A stretch of DNA of 64,000 bases from Metopolophium dirhodum (Eukaryota; Arthropoda; Insecta; Hemiptera; Aphididae), in assembly GCF_019925205.1 (NCBI RefSeq), contig NC_083562.1:10912001-10976000 (forward strand), given 5' to 3'. Positions within the stretch are counted from its first letter, which is position 1; each line of letters opens with the position of its first letter. Below, one piece after another: positions 1 through 13,570 of this stretch. The position numbers were made by a program, and so were the translations under genes. The notes under the pieces were generated by a model. The model was not told where the DNA came from and did no database searches. It was given only the letters and a program-made list of their open reading frames with translations.

Positions 1-2027
1 TAATAATACCAACTTGAATGAATTTCTTTTTTTCCCGAAAATTGCTACGGATTAATATACTGCCGTGGCCTTATTAGGTACCAACTCAAAGAGTGTCGAG
101 GTCTCTGGTGACACGGCGATGCACTGCGCAGTGTAAACACATAATTCGATCGTCTCGAAATTCCATAAAATATGACTTACCGTCATAATAATATTATATA
201 ACATTGGACAACACCGCCGTACAATCGGAGGACCGTTCTTAGCGCCCTTCGCCGGGACACGATGTGGTGGTCGGTGTCTGCCGGCCAGCGGAGGCGCTAC
301 GCGTACGACTCGGCATGGGGTCGCCGTGTGAAATGAGTGTGATTATTCGGACTCGTGCAGTACATAATATACCATATATAGAGGTACAGATAGATATATA
401 TATGATATTATATTATTATACACTTGTTATTATATACTGCCGTATATATAGTTGGAAGGATAATATGGAAAACCCTCTCGGGAGAAATAATGGTGGAGAC
501 ACTATTTTAAAACATAATATTATTACGGTGAACAAATATAATGTGTATGTGTATAAATAAACGATATTAAAAGATAAATATTCATCGGGCCGGCCGCCGT
601 CACCGTTGTCTCGGTCGGGTCTCGGGACTCCGCCGCCGAGTATACACTGCGCAGGATATACAATATTATTATATTATTATACATATGATGCAGGAGAGAC
701 GGCGTTCCTGCAGCAGTAGAAATTCCTCGGTATATCTAGTTTAAATATAATAATAATCGTAATCGTAATGATAATGTGGGCATTATAATATATTTGACGT
801 TAACGCAGCGGGGGAAGTTTAGACTGGTCCTTGTTTTATGCCAACAGATGATATATCGCCATAACGATGATTGCTTCTCACCAGTCTTATTTTTCATTTA
901 TTTATTTTCTTTTCTCGTTTTTTTTTCTTTCGTTTTTTTTTTTTTTTTTATTTTCATTTTTCCCATTTATAATATATTTTATTTTCGGATGTTGTTATTA
1001 TTGCAGGGGCTCGAACATAATATAATGTATTGGTGTAGGTGCTTATAATAGACGTTTGATAGGTATCCTACATAAAATAGGTAGGTACTCACTGTAGTTC
1101 GTGTCGACTGAAGCAGTTGATATAATATTTTATGCTATAATACTGTACAATACATAGTAATATTATTACTATTTATGCGCGTAAATATATTTGCATATAA
1201 TAATACTGTCAGTCTGATCCACCACAATGTGCTGAAAAATTAAATAAGATAAAAATAAATACTTACAAATAACGCGTCTTGGAAAACAGAATATTATGGT
1301 ACTCCTCAATAATAATAATGATAATAATAATAATAATCATAATATAATGACCGCCGCTGCATATGGGTACTGTAGCAGTTTTTGTGTTCGGCCGACCAAT
1401 CATAAATTTCCTTATGGAAACATTTTTAATTGGATAAACTGATTTAAGTTCACGACTTCAGTAAAGACTAAACACCACTCGGCATTCGTAATCTTTAATG
1501 AGTTTTCCGATAATAATCGTATAATACCCGCGAATGATCAAATTGTCTTATGTATAGGTACAATACTTTAAATAGGGAACCTTGGCCACAGTTCCGAGTT
1601 TTGTGCTGTGGTTGATCATACCATTAAAACTTTTAACCCCTTAGTTTAGCTATAACGACGGTGTGGTCAGAATTATATCTCGAGTATAAGATTATATTAA
1701 ATTTATAGTAATAAGGTATCATTATAATATTTTATTGTTGATTATTGATGTCCAAACGCTTCCAATACGTTTCTAATATAATTATGAAAATTATTAAAAA
1801 TATTTAAAACAAATCAACATAGTTTTAGTTATTATACTTTCAAAATCATATTACTAAGGCACTAAATAAATGTAAATATTATAAAGTTGTCATTACAATT
1901 AATGTACTCGCGTCGCTGTGTACCCGTCGTCTGGGAAATGTTTGAATTTTTCTAGTAAACTGATTTTGTATCGAACTTCGAGTTCACTTGTAATTAAACG
2001 TCTGACCTGAAAACACCAAAAAGCAAA
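1..2027. other. Gene-free AT-rich stretch with two GC-rich islets
   Basis: I see no supportable gene here. The stretch is AT-rich with scattered TAA/ATT runs (for example near 1,309-1,340) and a T-rich tract at about 897-960. Two short CpG-rich islets stand out, at about 230-340 and 588-655. The first holds a 24-codon ATG frame (262-336) that looks like chance. The islets could be pieces of a promoter or untranslated exon, but no splice pattern or conserved frame decides this. Confidence 0.5.
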
Positions 2028-2780
2028 ATGGCCACCACTAGTGACTTCGTAGAAGAGATTGTCATTATACATGTTGTTGAACGCGTCGGTACATGGGTTA
2101 TACCAATAGAGGACGAAGAATCGCTAAACTAGAAGTCAGAGATTTAAAGCCAATATACTCGAGGACGATGAGGACGAAGAGGCTATATACTACAGGACAT
2201 TATTTGGTTGTTTGGTGAACATGATACGGTTGCCGAATGCATCGCGATCGAGGAAGGCAGTGGTGACGCTGCAGTGGTTGTACCGGCTCCTTCGGCGGTA
2301 GTACCGGCGCCTTCAGCAGTATTACCGTCCCTTGGATCAGCCGACGTACTGCAGCAGTCGACAGCGTGCAGGTGGAACATGAAAAGGAAGACACGATTCC
2401 GTCTGTGGAAGTAGAGAGGGACACGACTACACTGAAATGGGAGACAGAACCGGGTACAACCACTGCAGCAGTTCCGAGCAAGACACGTGGTAGGACAAGG
2501 CGGTTTTTCGCCGCCACGTGGAAGAGCGCAAAGCACCTGCTGCTGTGTGGTTGTTGCCGGAGAGCTTGACGCCGGCAGTGTAGTCCTCCCCCCCAGACGA
2601 AGACACCTAGACAAGACGGCGGCGACGGGGGAGTGGTACGTGAAAGAGCACTTTACGGTGTCCGGTGGTAAGTCACCCTATACGTTTTCCGGCTACCCGC
2701 AGAAAGACGAGATCGCAGTTGCCAGCGTCGCACGCTCGCGGTTGCCGACACGCGAGACCATCAAGAGAATATTTGTTTAA
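2028..2780 (+). pseudogene. Decayed coding fragment, possibly the 5' part of a Pim-like Ser/Thr kinase
   Basis: This GC-richer block reads as protein only if the frame is changed several times. An ATG at 2,028 opens 34 codons (starting MATTSDFVEEIVIIHVVERV) and stops at 2,130. An acidic piece (LEDDEDEEAIYYRTLFG) follows in the next frame, then an Ala/Pro/Val-rich piece from 2,208, a piece ending in RRFFAATWKSAKHLLLCGCC (up to about 2,567), and a last piece that stops at 2,778. The last piece contains SGGKSPYTFSGY followed by a VARSR stretch. It lines up with the Gly-rich loop and beta-3 strand of Pim kinases (GSGGFGSVYSG, then VAIK), but the VAIK lysine is missing. Nothing of the catalytic lobe follows. 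I infer a dead, truncated duplicate of a kinase gene or retrocopy. The kinase match is a short pattern match from memory and may be wrong; the frameshifts are plain in the sequence. Confidence 0.4.
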
Positions 2781-5700
2781 ACTTTCAATTCTTAGCTATA
2801 AAAATTGAACATTTTATAATTGTTTAGTTACAATAATTGATAATTTTCGACATTTTGATAAATTTAGTCAAAATATGAACTTTTGCACGACACGTCTCCT
2901 ATTGCCCATGTACACTGTATGCACGTGCTGTGACGTGTATCAAGTTATATAATATACCTATATTGCAATTTATTAATTTTGGTTTTTACAGTATTTATGA
3001 ACGGATTTTCTCAGAAAACGTCTGCTGTAGTGTGCGTATACGCATAATAAATTCAAAATAATTGTATATAGATAATAATATATTGTGTTTACTCGAGATA
3101 AAAAATTCCATATACGAGAAAAAATCTGTAGATAAATAGATTAATAATATAATAGGTTATTAGTTAATGAAACAATATATCAATAATACATTAAGTAATG
3201 TTAATTTGCAATTAAATATTGGTATGATAGTATTTAATAATAATCTGGTATACGTAGGGGTTGTAGTTGTTTAGGCGTAGTTACACTCCTCACTCTGATC
3301 ACATTGACTAAAGTTAACCAAATTGTATTTAAGTCACTAGAAGGAATAAATTATGATTTGTGCATTTATATTACGTTTACGTAGTATAGTATTTAAGTCG
3401 TGCGTTTATATAAAATTATTATATTATAATACACTTATTATACAGGGAGGTAGAAAACTATGAATCATGTTTTTTTTTTTTAGGGGAGGTTAATTATTGA
3501 CTTAACTCTTTGTATACGTGATTCCTTTTATAGTATATAATTATATATGCATGTATTATTCACATAGAATATGTAGGTATAAAAAAATTTTTTTTATTAA
3601 ATTTTTTTTAATGGCTATTGATGAGTGTTTTTCATATAAATAAAAAAGTTATAGGTAACCTAGGTAGTCGGAAAATTTATTTTTTTTTAACTTTTACACT
3701 TCACTGCCAAGTTAGTTAATTTCCTAATTTACTAAGTTTAAGTAATCATTGTTATAATTTAGCTATCTTTGTGCTATTGTTTTCATTAAATTGCCCGCTT
3801 TTGTACAAAGTTATTGAAAAAAAAAACAGTTAAAGATAAATTTAATCCGATCGTTAGACACGACAATATGCGACATGAAACAGTATGATATATTACACCA
3901 TATTACTAACCATATATATATATACACCATAATAATTGTGTTTGTATAGTGAAATATTTTTCGCTTCGATATCAACAAACACGTTGGATATAATAACACT
4001 TTACCGATTATTATTAGGTGTACCTATACCTATTTTTTATATGACGTTAAACGTCTTAAATTCATAGTATAATATTTGTTGCGTCGTCGTTGGATTTCGG
4101 GTGTAATAGCGTTATTATAATCCAGCTTGACCGCAATTTACATAATTAAATGGGGAGTTTTTTTTTATATTCGTTTAATCTGTGTGCTGCGTGTGTAATA
4201 ATACTAGAGGTAGACAACAATAATCCGTTGTCGTGTATACATGAACGACTTGATAGTCCCCATATTTGTGGGATTATCTATATTATATATACGTCTGTCG
4301 TTATAGTATATTATTTTTCGAGTGGCCCATTATCCGTTTGAATTCGTATCGATTCTCCACACGTAAATACTCGGATATTATATAGCCACATCGCTGTGTC
4401 ACGTTTATACATTATATTATGTATCTATATAAACGAACATTGGCAAGTATTACATTGTTCGAAAACTGACATGTTTGTATAATAACTCATGCAGCGGCCG
4501 ACGGCCGTCACAGTGTCGAAAATTGTTTTTGGATATATGTATAGGTACATATAATACTTTATGAAATTGATTTTAGATTCAACAAAAAAAATCAAAATAT
4601 TAATTACTAGATGTATAATAATAGTAATTGTAATATAACAGGGGACTAATACAACCGTATAACTATTGACGCATAAAATCAAAAGCTTAAATACATTAAT
4701 GTAATATTTATAATATTATTTACAATTTAATGTATAAAATATAAATACTCGATAACCATCCCTCTATTACAGATTTAATACAGGGCCCGTGCTGTAGATA
4801 CACATTATATTATTTTATTTTATTTCTCTCACCCTCCGATTTACAATCCATCGTTATCCTCTATTCTCTGTCGCTAACTATAACAGTACTCATCATTCGT
4901 ACCTATTGTAAGCCCTTTTGACGCTTTTGTGTATAATTTTTACGAACATTTTGAAGAGCATTCTTTGGCTGTAAGTATCTATGGAAAAGAAATGATTTCT
5001 ATTACATAATTCCCAAATATTATCACTTTTTCAGATTAATATAAGCTATACCTATAAAATACAAACTGTAATATATCTATGATATTTTATTTGTTTTTTT
5101 TTTAAAAAAAATTTATAAATTAGATGAAAAAACATAATGTATTTGGCTCCAAAATAATATTGTGCTTATTTTTAACGTTTTTCAATGCGTTAAATCCTGG
5201 TCAACACGTTTAGATTTAAAATTTTTATCAATACATTATTTTTATTTCCGATGTGCGCACTGTCACCCGAAGAATGCTTTGCTCCCAGATAACATATACC
5301 TATATTACAAAAGTGTCCTGCGTTGGCCGGTATAGGGTGTCGGTTACATATAATATGGCGAGATAAGATCTTCACACAACACACGACGTTCTGGACGGTT
5401 TTGGACAAGGCGTAGGGGAGGAAAAAAAATAGTCGTTTGCTCGGACTTCTGGTGTTGTTTACAACGTAACGGGGACTTCTGTTGAACAGCGCCCGCTGTT
5501 TGTAATGGTGGTGGACGATCGTACATGAACATGGTATCTTACGTGGAATTCGGGTGGAATTCTACAGCAGCAACACGGTCTAAAATTGATCAAATCTCGT
5601 ATCGCAATAATCGTAAGTGACTAAATAAAGAAAATGAAAAAAATGGTTTTATATTTTGAGCTCCCTGCAGGTCTATAGAACAATTTTTTATTTTTTTTTT

Positions 5701-7778
5701 GATGTTTCATGAAATATAGGTAGAGATCACTGTGTTGTGTTAACAAAATCGATTGACATAGGTACATGACACTGCGTATAGTATATATTATGTATAAATA
5801 CATTTTCTTAACACGCGACTTAAGAGCAATAGAAATTACTTTTCCAATAATAAAGCGATATTAAGTACATTATCAAAATTGTAAACATTGTCAACGTTTT
5901 AATATTAATAAAAACTTTATACTAATATAATATTGTCGTAAGTACCTACCTATTTATCGGATTTTCATTTTTATGGTAATAAAATGTTTAATATACTGTT
6001 AGTATAATAATATTGTGGATATTTAGTCGACGTATTTCAGGAATTATATTATGTTAAGACTCGAGTTTTTTTACTTATGATTATTTTGTACATCCAACTT
6101 ACTTATCTGCCGTCTAATGGCTGCTGTATAAATGCTTCTATATGCTTTGAAAAAATACTTACCTACACTTCCGGGTGAATCCTGTTAATAATGATACTTT
6201 ATACAATGAGGAATGAATAAATAGATACAATGGTTAGACAATATTCATTATAATAATATATATAAATAGCATTATTATATTAATTACAACCAAATTGTTT
6301 TCGGTATAATATAATATTAATCAAGAAAATAATCACACCCCGTTCCGCCTGTTGCAGAATTCTGACAGACGTCGAAGTCTGACTCTTGTCGTCAACTATA
6401 TACGTTTCAACATAATATACATATAGGTGTATACATATTATATTTAGCGGTCTCATATAGGATTCGCTGAAATCCAAATCCAAATTCATTAAACCGCGTC
6501 CGAGAGCTGTAAACGCGTGTACGACGATTCTATATTGATTATTAGCTCTCGAAGTGTACGCTGAGGTTACAATAATATATATATATATATATAATAATCA
6601 TGCATGTACGATATAGGTACTTGGGCGAGTGCAGTATAATACAATAATGCCTACTGTTTGTACGTCTGGCTGCCACTCGAACTCGACATAGCGCGCCACT
6701 GTTATCCGAATTATTATAGTGTGTAGGCTGTTTATACATATTATAGGTACATGTATACAGATAAATACCGTCGAGTGCATCATGACTTGAAGTCGTAATC
6801 GGTATACGAGTACGTATATACATAACACACACATATATATAATATATACCCAGTATAATATATACGACACGGCGATATAAGGCATAACGATTAATAATGT
6901 TTTCTCGACCTCATAAATTAGATGTATATAATATAATACGTTATAAGTATGCGCGTATTATGCGTATATAATAATATGTGGCTGCAGTATATATGGGTAC
7001 GTTTTAAATAAACAATAATACGCGTTACACGGTGAACGGATATCACGTTTGTAGATTTCACAACTATTTATTAAAATGAAAAAAACAATATTTATTTTTT
7101 TTTAAATATCATCAATCATAGGTATTATATATTTTACTGTTATAATTATTATGAGATTTAAATGTTTGATGTTGTATTTAGAAAAACTAGTTTCAAAGTT
7201 GATCGCCAATATTGTAGAATTTCATAGAGTAGAAAACATTAGACCATCGGAACATAAAACGACTGTTAGAATATTAATACCTATTACGTTCAAGTGGAAA
7301 TCGGATTGATAGGCCCGTTATCTAAGCAGATTATTGTTATCTATTTGTAATCTATTTGTAATATACATAATACTATACCGACGTATGAATATACGATCAG
7401 CAGTCTCGATTATCCCAACCAATAATTATTGGGATCGTACGCTGCAGGTTCGGATATCAGGACTTTTTTTTGTTACCGACCGGGAGTGAATGCAAACGTA
7501 TGTTACGAAAAAACATACATAATAATATTATGTAAATCATATTATTTTGTTTTTTATGATATTTTAATATGATAATCAATGTACAAAATGTTGAACATCA
7601 TTGAATAAGTCCCTACCTAGGTACATATAATATATTTAGTTATAATTATTTGCTTCATTTTTGCTTTTTTAAAACAATTTTCTTCTTTTTTTGTTATTTA
7701 TTATGCTTTAAAATCCGAGCCCTAGTCATAATTAATATTTTGTTTTCTTATAGGCCAGTTTTATTGTTACGCATAACG
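2781..7778. other. Gene-free AT-rich stretch
   Basis: No coding region or RNA gene could be supported. It contains homopolymer T tracts (3,470-3,481; 5,690-5,700), an (AT)n run at about 6,571-6,592, and many TAGGTACCTA-like words. The open frames present are short, low in complexity and lack splice context. Confidence 0.5.
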
Positions 7779-8403
7779 ATGAATATCGGAATATGGAACG
7801 CGAACAACAACACGTTTCTCATAAATTTAGAAATCAAAATTAAAATCCTAACAATTTAAGTCCTATTTCCAATAAACTTACTATATACAAATCAATAATT
7901 CGACCAGCTTGGACATATGGTATCCAGTTATGGGGCTCTGCAAAGCCCTCTAACACCAACACGTTTCAAGCTTTTCAATCTATCTGCCTACGATTAATAA
8001 CATCTTCTCCTTGGTATTTCACAAACAAAAATCTTCACAAAGACCTAAAAATGTCTACACTCAATCAATTAGCAAAAGCCCATTGGCCATTACTCTAAAT
8101 TTCACTCCAACTTAAACTCTCACAGTAATCCATTAATAAAGAAACTTTCTTCCACCTCACTTCCTGGCAATGTAATTAGAAGACTCAAAAGACAGTGGCC
8201 TAGAGACCTACTAAAAAAAAAACAAAAAAAAAAAACCACGACATCTAAAATGTACTCGGTCGGGTGGTGCTGCTGAGTGCCTGCCCAAAAATATCAAATT
8301 CTGCTACTTATACTATATTAAATATTCTATTTGCTCATTGTACATAACGTTGTATAGATTGTAAATTACTTAAATTAATAAAAAAAAAATAAATAAATAA
8401 ATA
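7779..8403 (+). mobile_element. Relic of a jockey-like non-LTR retrotransposon, internally deleted
   Basis: From 7,844 to 8,095 the frame reads like the C-terminal end of a jockey-clade reverse transcriptase: SNKLTIYKSIIRPAWTYGIQ, then LWGSA, and later SSPWYFTNKNLHKDLK. A stop at 8,096 is bypassed by a one-base frame change. The next frame, from about 8,094, continues in family style (NSHSNPLIKKLSSTSLPGNV, then RRLKRQWPRDLL) to about 8,215, where A runs interrupt it. A short 3' untranslated part follows, ending in an A-rich tail with TAAA units at 8,377-8,403. Just upstream, an ATG at 7,779 opens MNIGIWNANN, which resembles the first residues of the endonuclease domain of such elements. If that is right, most of ORF2 is missing between the two ends. 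The RT match is strong in pattern; the endonuclease start is tentative. The copy cannot be active. Confidence 0.75.
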
Positions 8404-9859
8404 CAATTTAAGTGATATTTAATATTTATAAAAAAGAAAAATTAAGTTAAAATCTAATTACAAATCATAAAACAATCAAATCGATATTGCGCAACAATAT
8501 AAAACCATACAATTATAAAATCCATATATCATTTTTATTTTATTTCATTATTATTATTATTATTATTGACTAAGCCTATGGCATTATTTTATCACCGACA
8601 CGACACATCGTACTGCGCCACCGAAACGTCAGTTGCTGCGTATCATATAATTTATATTATAATATTATACACAAATTTACATGTACGTGCGCGATGCTCG
8701 GCACGTCGTGTTATAATAATATGGTCGTGTCCAGTGTACGTGTTACAATAATATTATATTATGTATCTTACCTATATACTCAGGGTACCCGGTTGGATTG
8801 ACCTAGTCGCCCAAAACATACACTCGTCCTGCAGTACGTGTGCGTGTGTCCATAGTGCCCACGCGTAGTGCACAAAGCGAGCGAAAATAACGAGTTACGA
8901 ATATCGGTATGATATAAAATATTATTATGATATTGTTTTGTGCTACGGCCGAGGAACCGATAAAAAAAAATATCCACCTGAAACTAAAAATATGTCGGTA
9001 ATAAACGAGGACGAATCGTATACTTAATAATAATAATGATAATAATAAATAGTAATAGTAATAGTACCTAATAATAATAATAATAATAATAATAATGATG
9101 ATACGAACAATCGTCAACTGTTGTTTAAGAACAAGGCGAAATGGCGCGATGAAAAAGACAGACAGAAATAATAATCATAAAAAGAACGTCGTAATGTACC
9201 TATTGTTGTTTATTACATTATATTTTTCAGTTTATTATAAATGGTGTGCCGTTAAGAGAAATGAATTGCTCCAACGGGACAACGGGTACCTTTTATTTTT
9301 TATTTTGTTTTTGTTTTTTTTTTTTTATTCTTCTTGAAAAGGGCAGATGACAAATGAGCGACTGTGTACGCAACAAATAACATTACAGCAGTAAGGGCCA
9401 ATTGTACGGCGGACTGTGATTGGTCCGGCCGTGCAGCCCCCGCCGGCGTGTAAACCCTTTACAAAATTATGCACCTATACATTATATATATTGTTATACA
9501 TTTATACACAATTACACACTATCATTACACCCTTTGCCCTGCAGTGACGACACCACCGCGATAATTATTGCTCAATATACGATCGGCCAGTCACTGTTTG
9601 AGCTCGTCGGACGGTGGTAGTATGTTATTTTGTAGATAGGTAATACATTACATTTATCAGCTACAATATTATAATATTATCTTATAATCCGATAATGGCT
9701 CGTTTAAAATTTGATACGGTCGTCTAATAATAATACAGGTAGTTTATTCTGAATCCGTTCTAAATCCGTTGCGATTAACTGCAGACGCGTTGGATGTTTT
9801 ATATATTATTATTATTATTATTATTATGAGTAGTACTGCGGTAGTAGCAGTGGTATTAA

Positions 9860-9916
9860 AATATAATTATACATAATAATATTATGTTAATAATATAATT
9901 ATACATAATAATATTA
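9860..9916. repeat. 25-bp direct repeat, two copies
   Basis: The words at 9,860-9,884 and 9,892-9,916 are identical over 25 bases and lie seven bases apart. They are AT-only apart from one C each. This looks like a local slippage duplication. Confidence 0.8.
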
Positions 9917-12900
9917 TTAACGTAAATAATATTATGATTTCAGTCACATTGGCTAGAAATAAATCGCACATATTTAAAAATTACATTCTACTAAAATTCA
10001 TTTTTTTCATTTGTAGAAAACAAGTTTTTTTCATAATATTTTACCGACTATTAGTTTGAGGAATAATATTGCAAAGTACAACAATGACTGGCGGAAGAAC
10101 ATAATATATTTGAAAGTATGTTTGCTGTTTATATTATTATTGTCACACATACCTCATCATAACAAAATCTTGTTCCTTAGTGCTTGAATTTGATATATGG
10201 TTATATAATATGGTTTTGTTGAGATATTGGAATAAAAAATATGTTCCTAACTCACAATGTCAAAGAAAAATCATAATTCGTTTCAAATCACAACAAAATA
10301 ATTGATAAATAAATTTATTTTATTGAAAAAAATAATTCTATAATTTAAAAAATAATGAATATTAATTATAATATTTTTATTTATGCATTGGTACTTAGGT
10401 ACACATAATATAATATATTATATTGTCGTAGGTTCCTGAACCCGACACGGTCACTGTGACATATATATATATATACATCACACAGTACGCATTGCTAAAT
10501 ACAGACGCGCGCACATTTTTAATTTATCAGAATAAACGATAAAATTAATTTGCAATGCACAAAATTATGATAAAACATGTTTAAATTCGTATATTAATAA
10601 ATTAAAATTATTGTGGTGAAAATATATACCTAGTGTTTAATCCAAGTCGTTTACAAGAAAAATTACAGAAATACTTTTAAATTAATGAAACCATGTTATT
10701 ATTATGTTAAATTAAATTTAAAAAAAAGAACTGGGTAATCTAAAAGATTAACTATTTTACTAGTGCGCTACGCTGCATAATATGTGTACTTATCAGACAT
10801 ATCATTAATTTACAGTCATGGGGACGCCAATATTGGGACCAAATACAAGGTTCACGCGAACACGTTTTAACAGAGCTATATAATCATTTCAGAGACTTGA
10901 CATTTGTATACAATATTATACTATACTTGAGAAATTTACCAACACGTATTTTTCTAGTCACATTATTTCTTCATAATAACACGATATTATAATATTAGCA
11001 ATAATGAATTTATCTATTATAATATACGTTTAAATCGTGTAATATTATATTCTCTTGAGGTAAGTGGGAGGTACAATGTTGTTAACATCTAACCTCTGTG
11101 GGGGAGCTGCGCAATTCGGAGAATTACGTTACCGTTTCGTTAGTTTTACAAACGATGTTCAAAAGTTTAAATATTCAACTCTCCGCCGTGGCCTTCGGTC
11201 TCCGGCATAGTCTTTCCCTGCACAATTAAACCATAATAATATAAACGTTCGTGTTATTATTTTTTAGAATCTCAAAATCGAATTATGTTCTATTACCTCG
11301 TTTACCGTAATTATTATTTTATGATTGCAACTGTATAGGCGCGATCTGTATATTATAATAGGTACAACTGGTACAAGAACTTATTATAATAACCTATACA
11401 TAATAGTATACCCATATCAGAGTTGGCGAAAACCAAGTTTTTTTGGAAGTAACCCAACCCATATGGTAAAAAGACTAAAAAAACCTCATGTGGACTATTT
11501 TGAAATGTGGAGAGCGAGTGCAGATTTTATCGATGAAAAGTCCATTAAAAAAACTTCTAAATCTTGTGCATCTCAGATCAAGTGATAATACATGTTTACA
11601 AAATGTTAACAAACCGCGTTATCTACTTATCTATGTTACTTGTTTTTTCATTGTTGTAAACATTATATCTAACAGTTGTTAACTGCTTATAGTTTGTTTT
11701 TGTGAATAATAATAAATATTGATAAAATATTTTGTAATAACAGTAGGTACAATAGTTGTTAAATTAAGTTTTCAAAAATCTCAATTTTAAGCAAATAAAT
11801 GTAATCAATTTCATAATTTATATTTAAAACTAGAAACTGTAACATTAAATTATTTTAAGGGTATATTATGTTTGATTATAAAATATAACTATTAAGATAC
11901 AATTATATTTATTTTTCGGTTTTTAACCCATGATAAATGTGAGCTTAGTGTTGTCCATTGCGTGAGTAAGTGCAGTTATGCGAGTGCATTCTAAAATGTT
12001 TTTCAAATTATTTATGGTTATATCCCTTAAAATCAGTATGAGCTTTATTAAGCGTTTTTAACTAAATATCTAGTGGGGTTAGGGCGTTTAGGCAGTTGGG
12101 TTTTATTTTTAAAAAACTACGCGTGTTTAACTATTGCCTATAGAATAGCGACCCCGGTTTTATCGGGCTGTGCTTTTCTGCGCCAACCCCGGTCGATATA
12201 TATATATTATTATTATTGTATATGCTTCAGGAAAACGTTTGCAACGATCAATTATAAAATATTATTGGTAATAATATGAACGAAAGGGCCAAGCCGAGAT
12301 CAAACATTTTCGCCGATTTCACCCCGACTTGTCTTCACGTCAAAAACACGCACACACTTATACGCGACCCGTAGAACTCTGCGCAATTAATTACCACAAA
12401 ACAGTCGTTTGTGTAGGTTACGAGCGTGCAGTATATAATATAATATATTGTATATATACGTTTGACTGTACCTACGTGTATCTTATATATTTATGAAGGT
12501 ACCTATATATAGGTAGGTACACACCGCGGTACAATATATATTCGGTAGGACGCCGTCGCCAATCTCGCCGGTAAATCTCGGTCGTATAGAAATAATCGTG
12601 TGACCTCATCTCGATGTATATTACACGGCGTTCGAGGGATTGCCGTAATAAATAATTGGGCGGATCGGATCGGTAAAAAAAAAAACGGAGAAAAACAAAG
12701 GGAAAATGTAAATAATATAATTCTGTTAGCCCCCGTGTACAGGCCGCCGCGTATAGGTATAATATACATATTATACCGCGTATATATACATATAGGTATA
12801 GGGGTATACCCGCTGCAGTATATAATATATAATATATATGACGTATGGTGTACTTTATAATATTATGTGGCACCGTCACCACCACCACGCGGGTTTACGT

Positions 12901-13550
12901 TATTTTATATTAAATTCGAATATACATGTATGCCTAAACGCGTTTCTTACAATATTTGGTTGTCCGCGGTGGCGGCATATTATATTGTATACTACAGATA
13001 CACGCCGTACCTATATATGACTATATATTATACAAAATGTTATACGTATACATAATGTATATATATGCGCCGTACAACAGCTCTCTCGTAACATTCTTGT
13101 CATGTCGAACACACCCTCACCGCGTCGCAAGCATTGTGCAGTGCGTATAATAATAATAATATGTATATGCAATACACGCACTGGGCACACAAACACACTC
13201 ACGGGGGTTGTCCGTTTCGATTCCATCTAAAACGATTCCGAGGGTTTTCGTGTATTATATACATAGGTATACATTATATTATATACGTGTATAATAAATG
13301 TTTGTACGAGTGTGGACCTATATGGGTTTTCGAAGACATTACCAGAAACACATAACTTTGTCATTTCTCACACACGGTCATATAGACGCCGCGCGGGGTT
13401 TGACATGTAGTATTCCCTCTGACTCCCGTGACCCTTTTTCTTTTCTATATAATAAACGGTTTTTTTCCATCTTCTCTCGGTTTCTCGAAAAACGCATTAT
13501 TATCCGATAGAAACCTCTGCGCAGGTAGGACCAACTGCAATACGCGCGCG

Positions 13551-13570
13551 CACACACACACACACACACA
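13551..13570. repeat. (CA)10 microsatellite preceded by (CG)4
   Basis: Ten perfect CA units follow directly on a short alternating CG run (13,543-13,550). The mixed purine-pyrimidine alternation continues into TA dinucleotides. Confidence 0.9.

Noticed and set aside
2183..2614. 143-codon minus-strand open frame
   Set aside because: It lies opposite the decayed plus-strand coding block, and its Ser/Thr/Cys-rich content is what antisense reading of that block would give.
11325..11682. 86- and 64-codon overlapping frames
   Set aside because: Unrecognised, no splice signals, and they read as mixed AT-repeat translation; not enough to call a gene.
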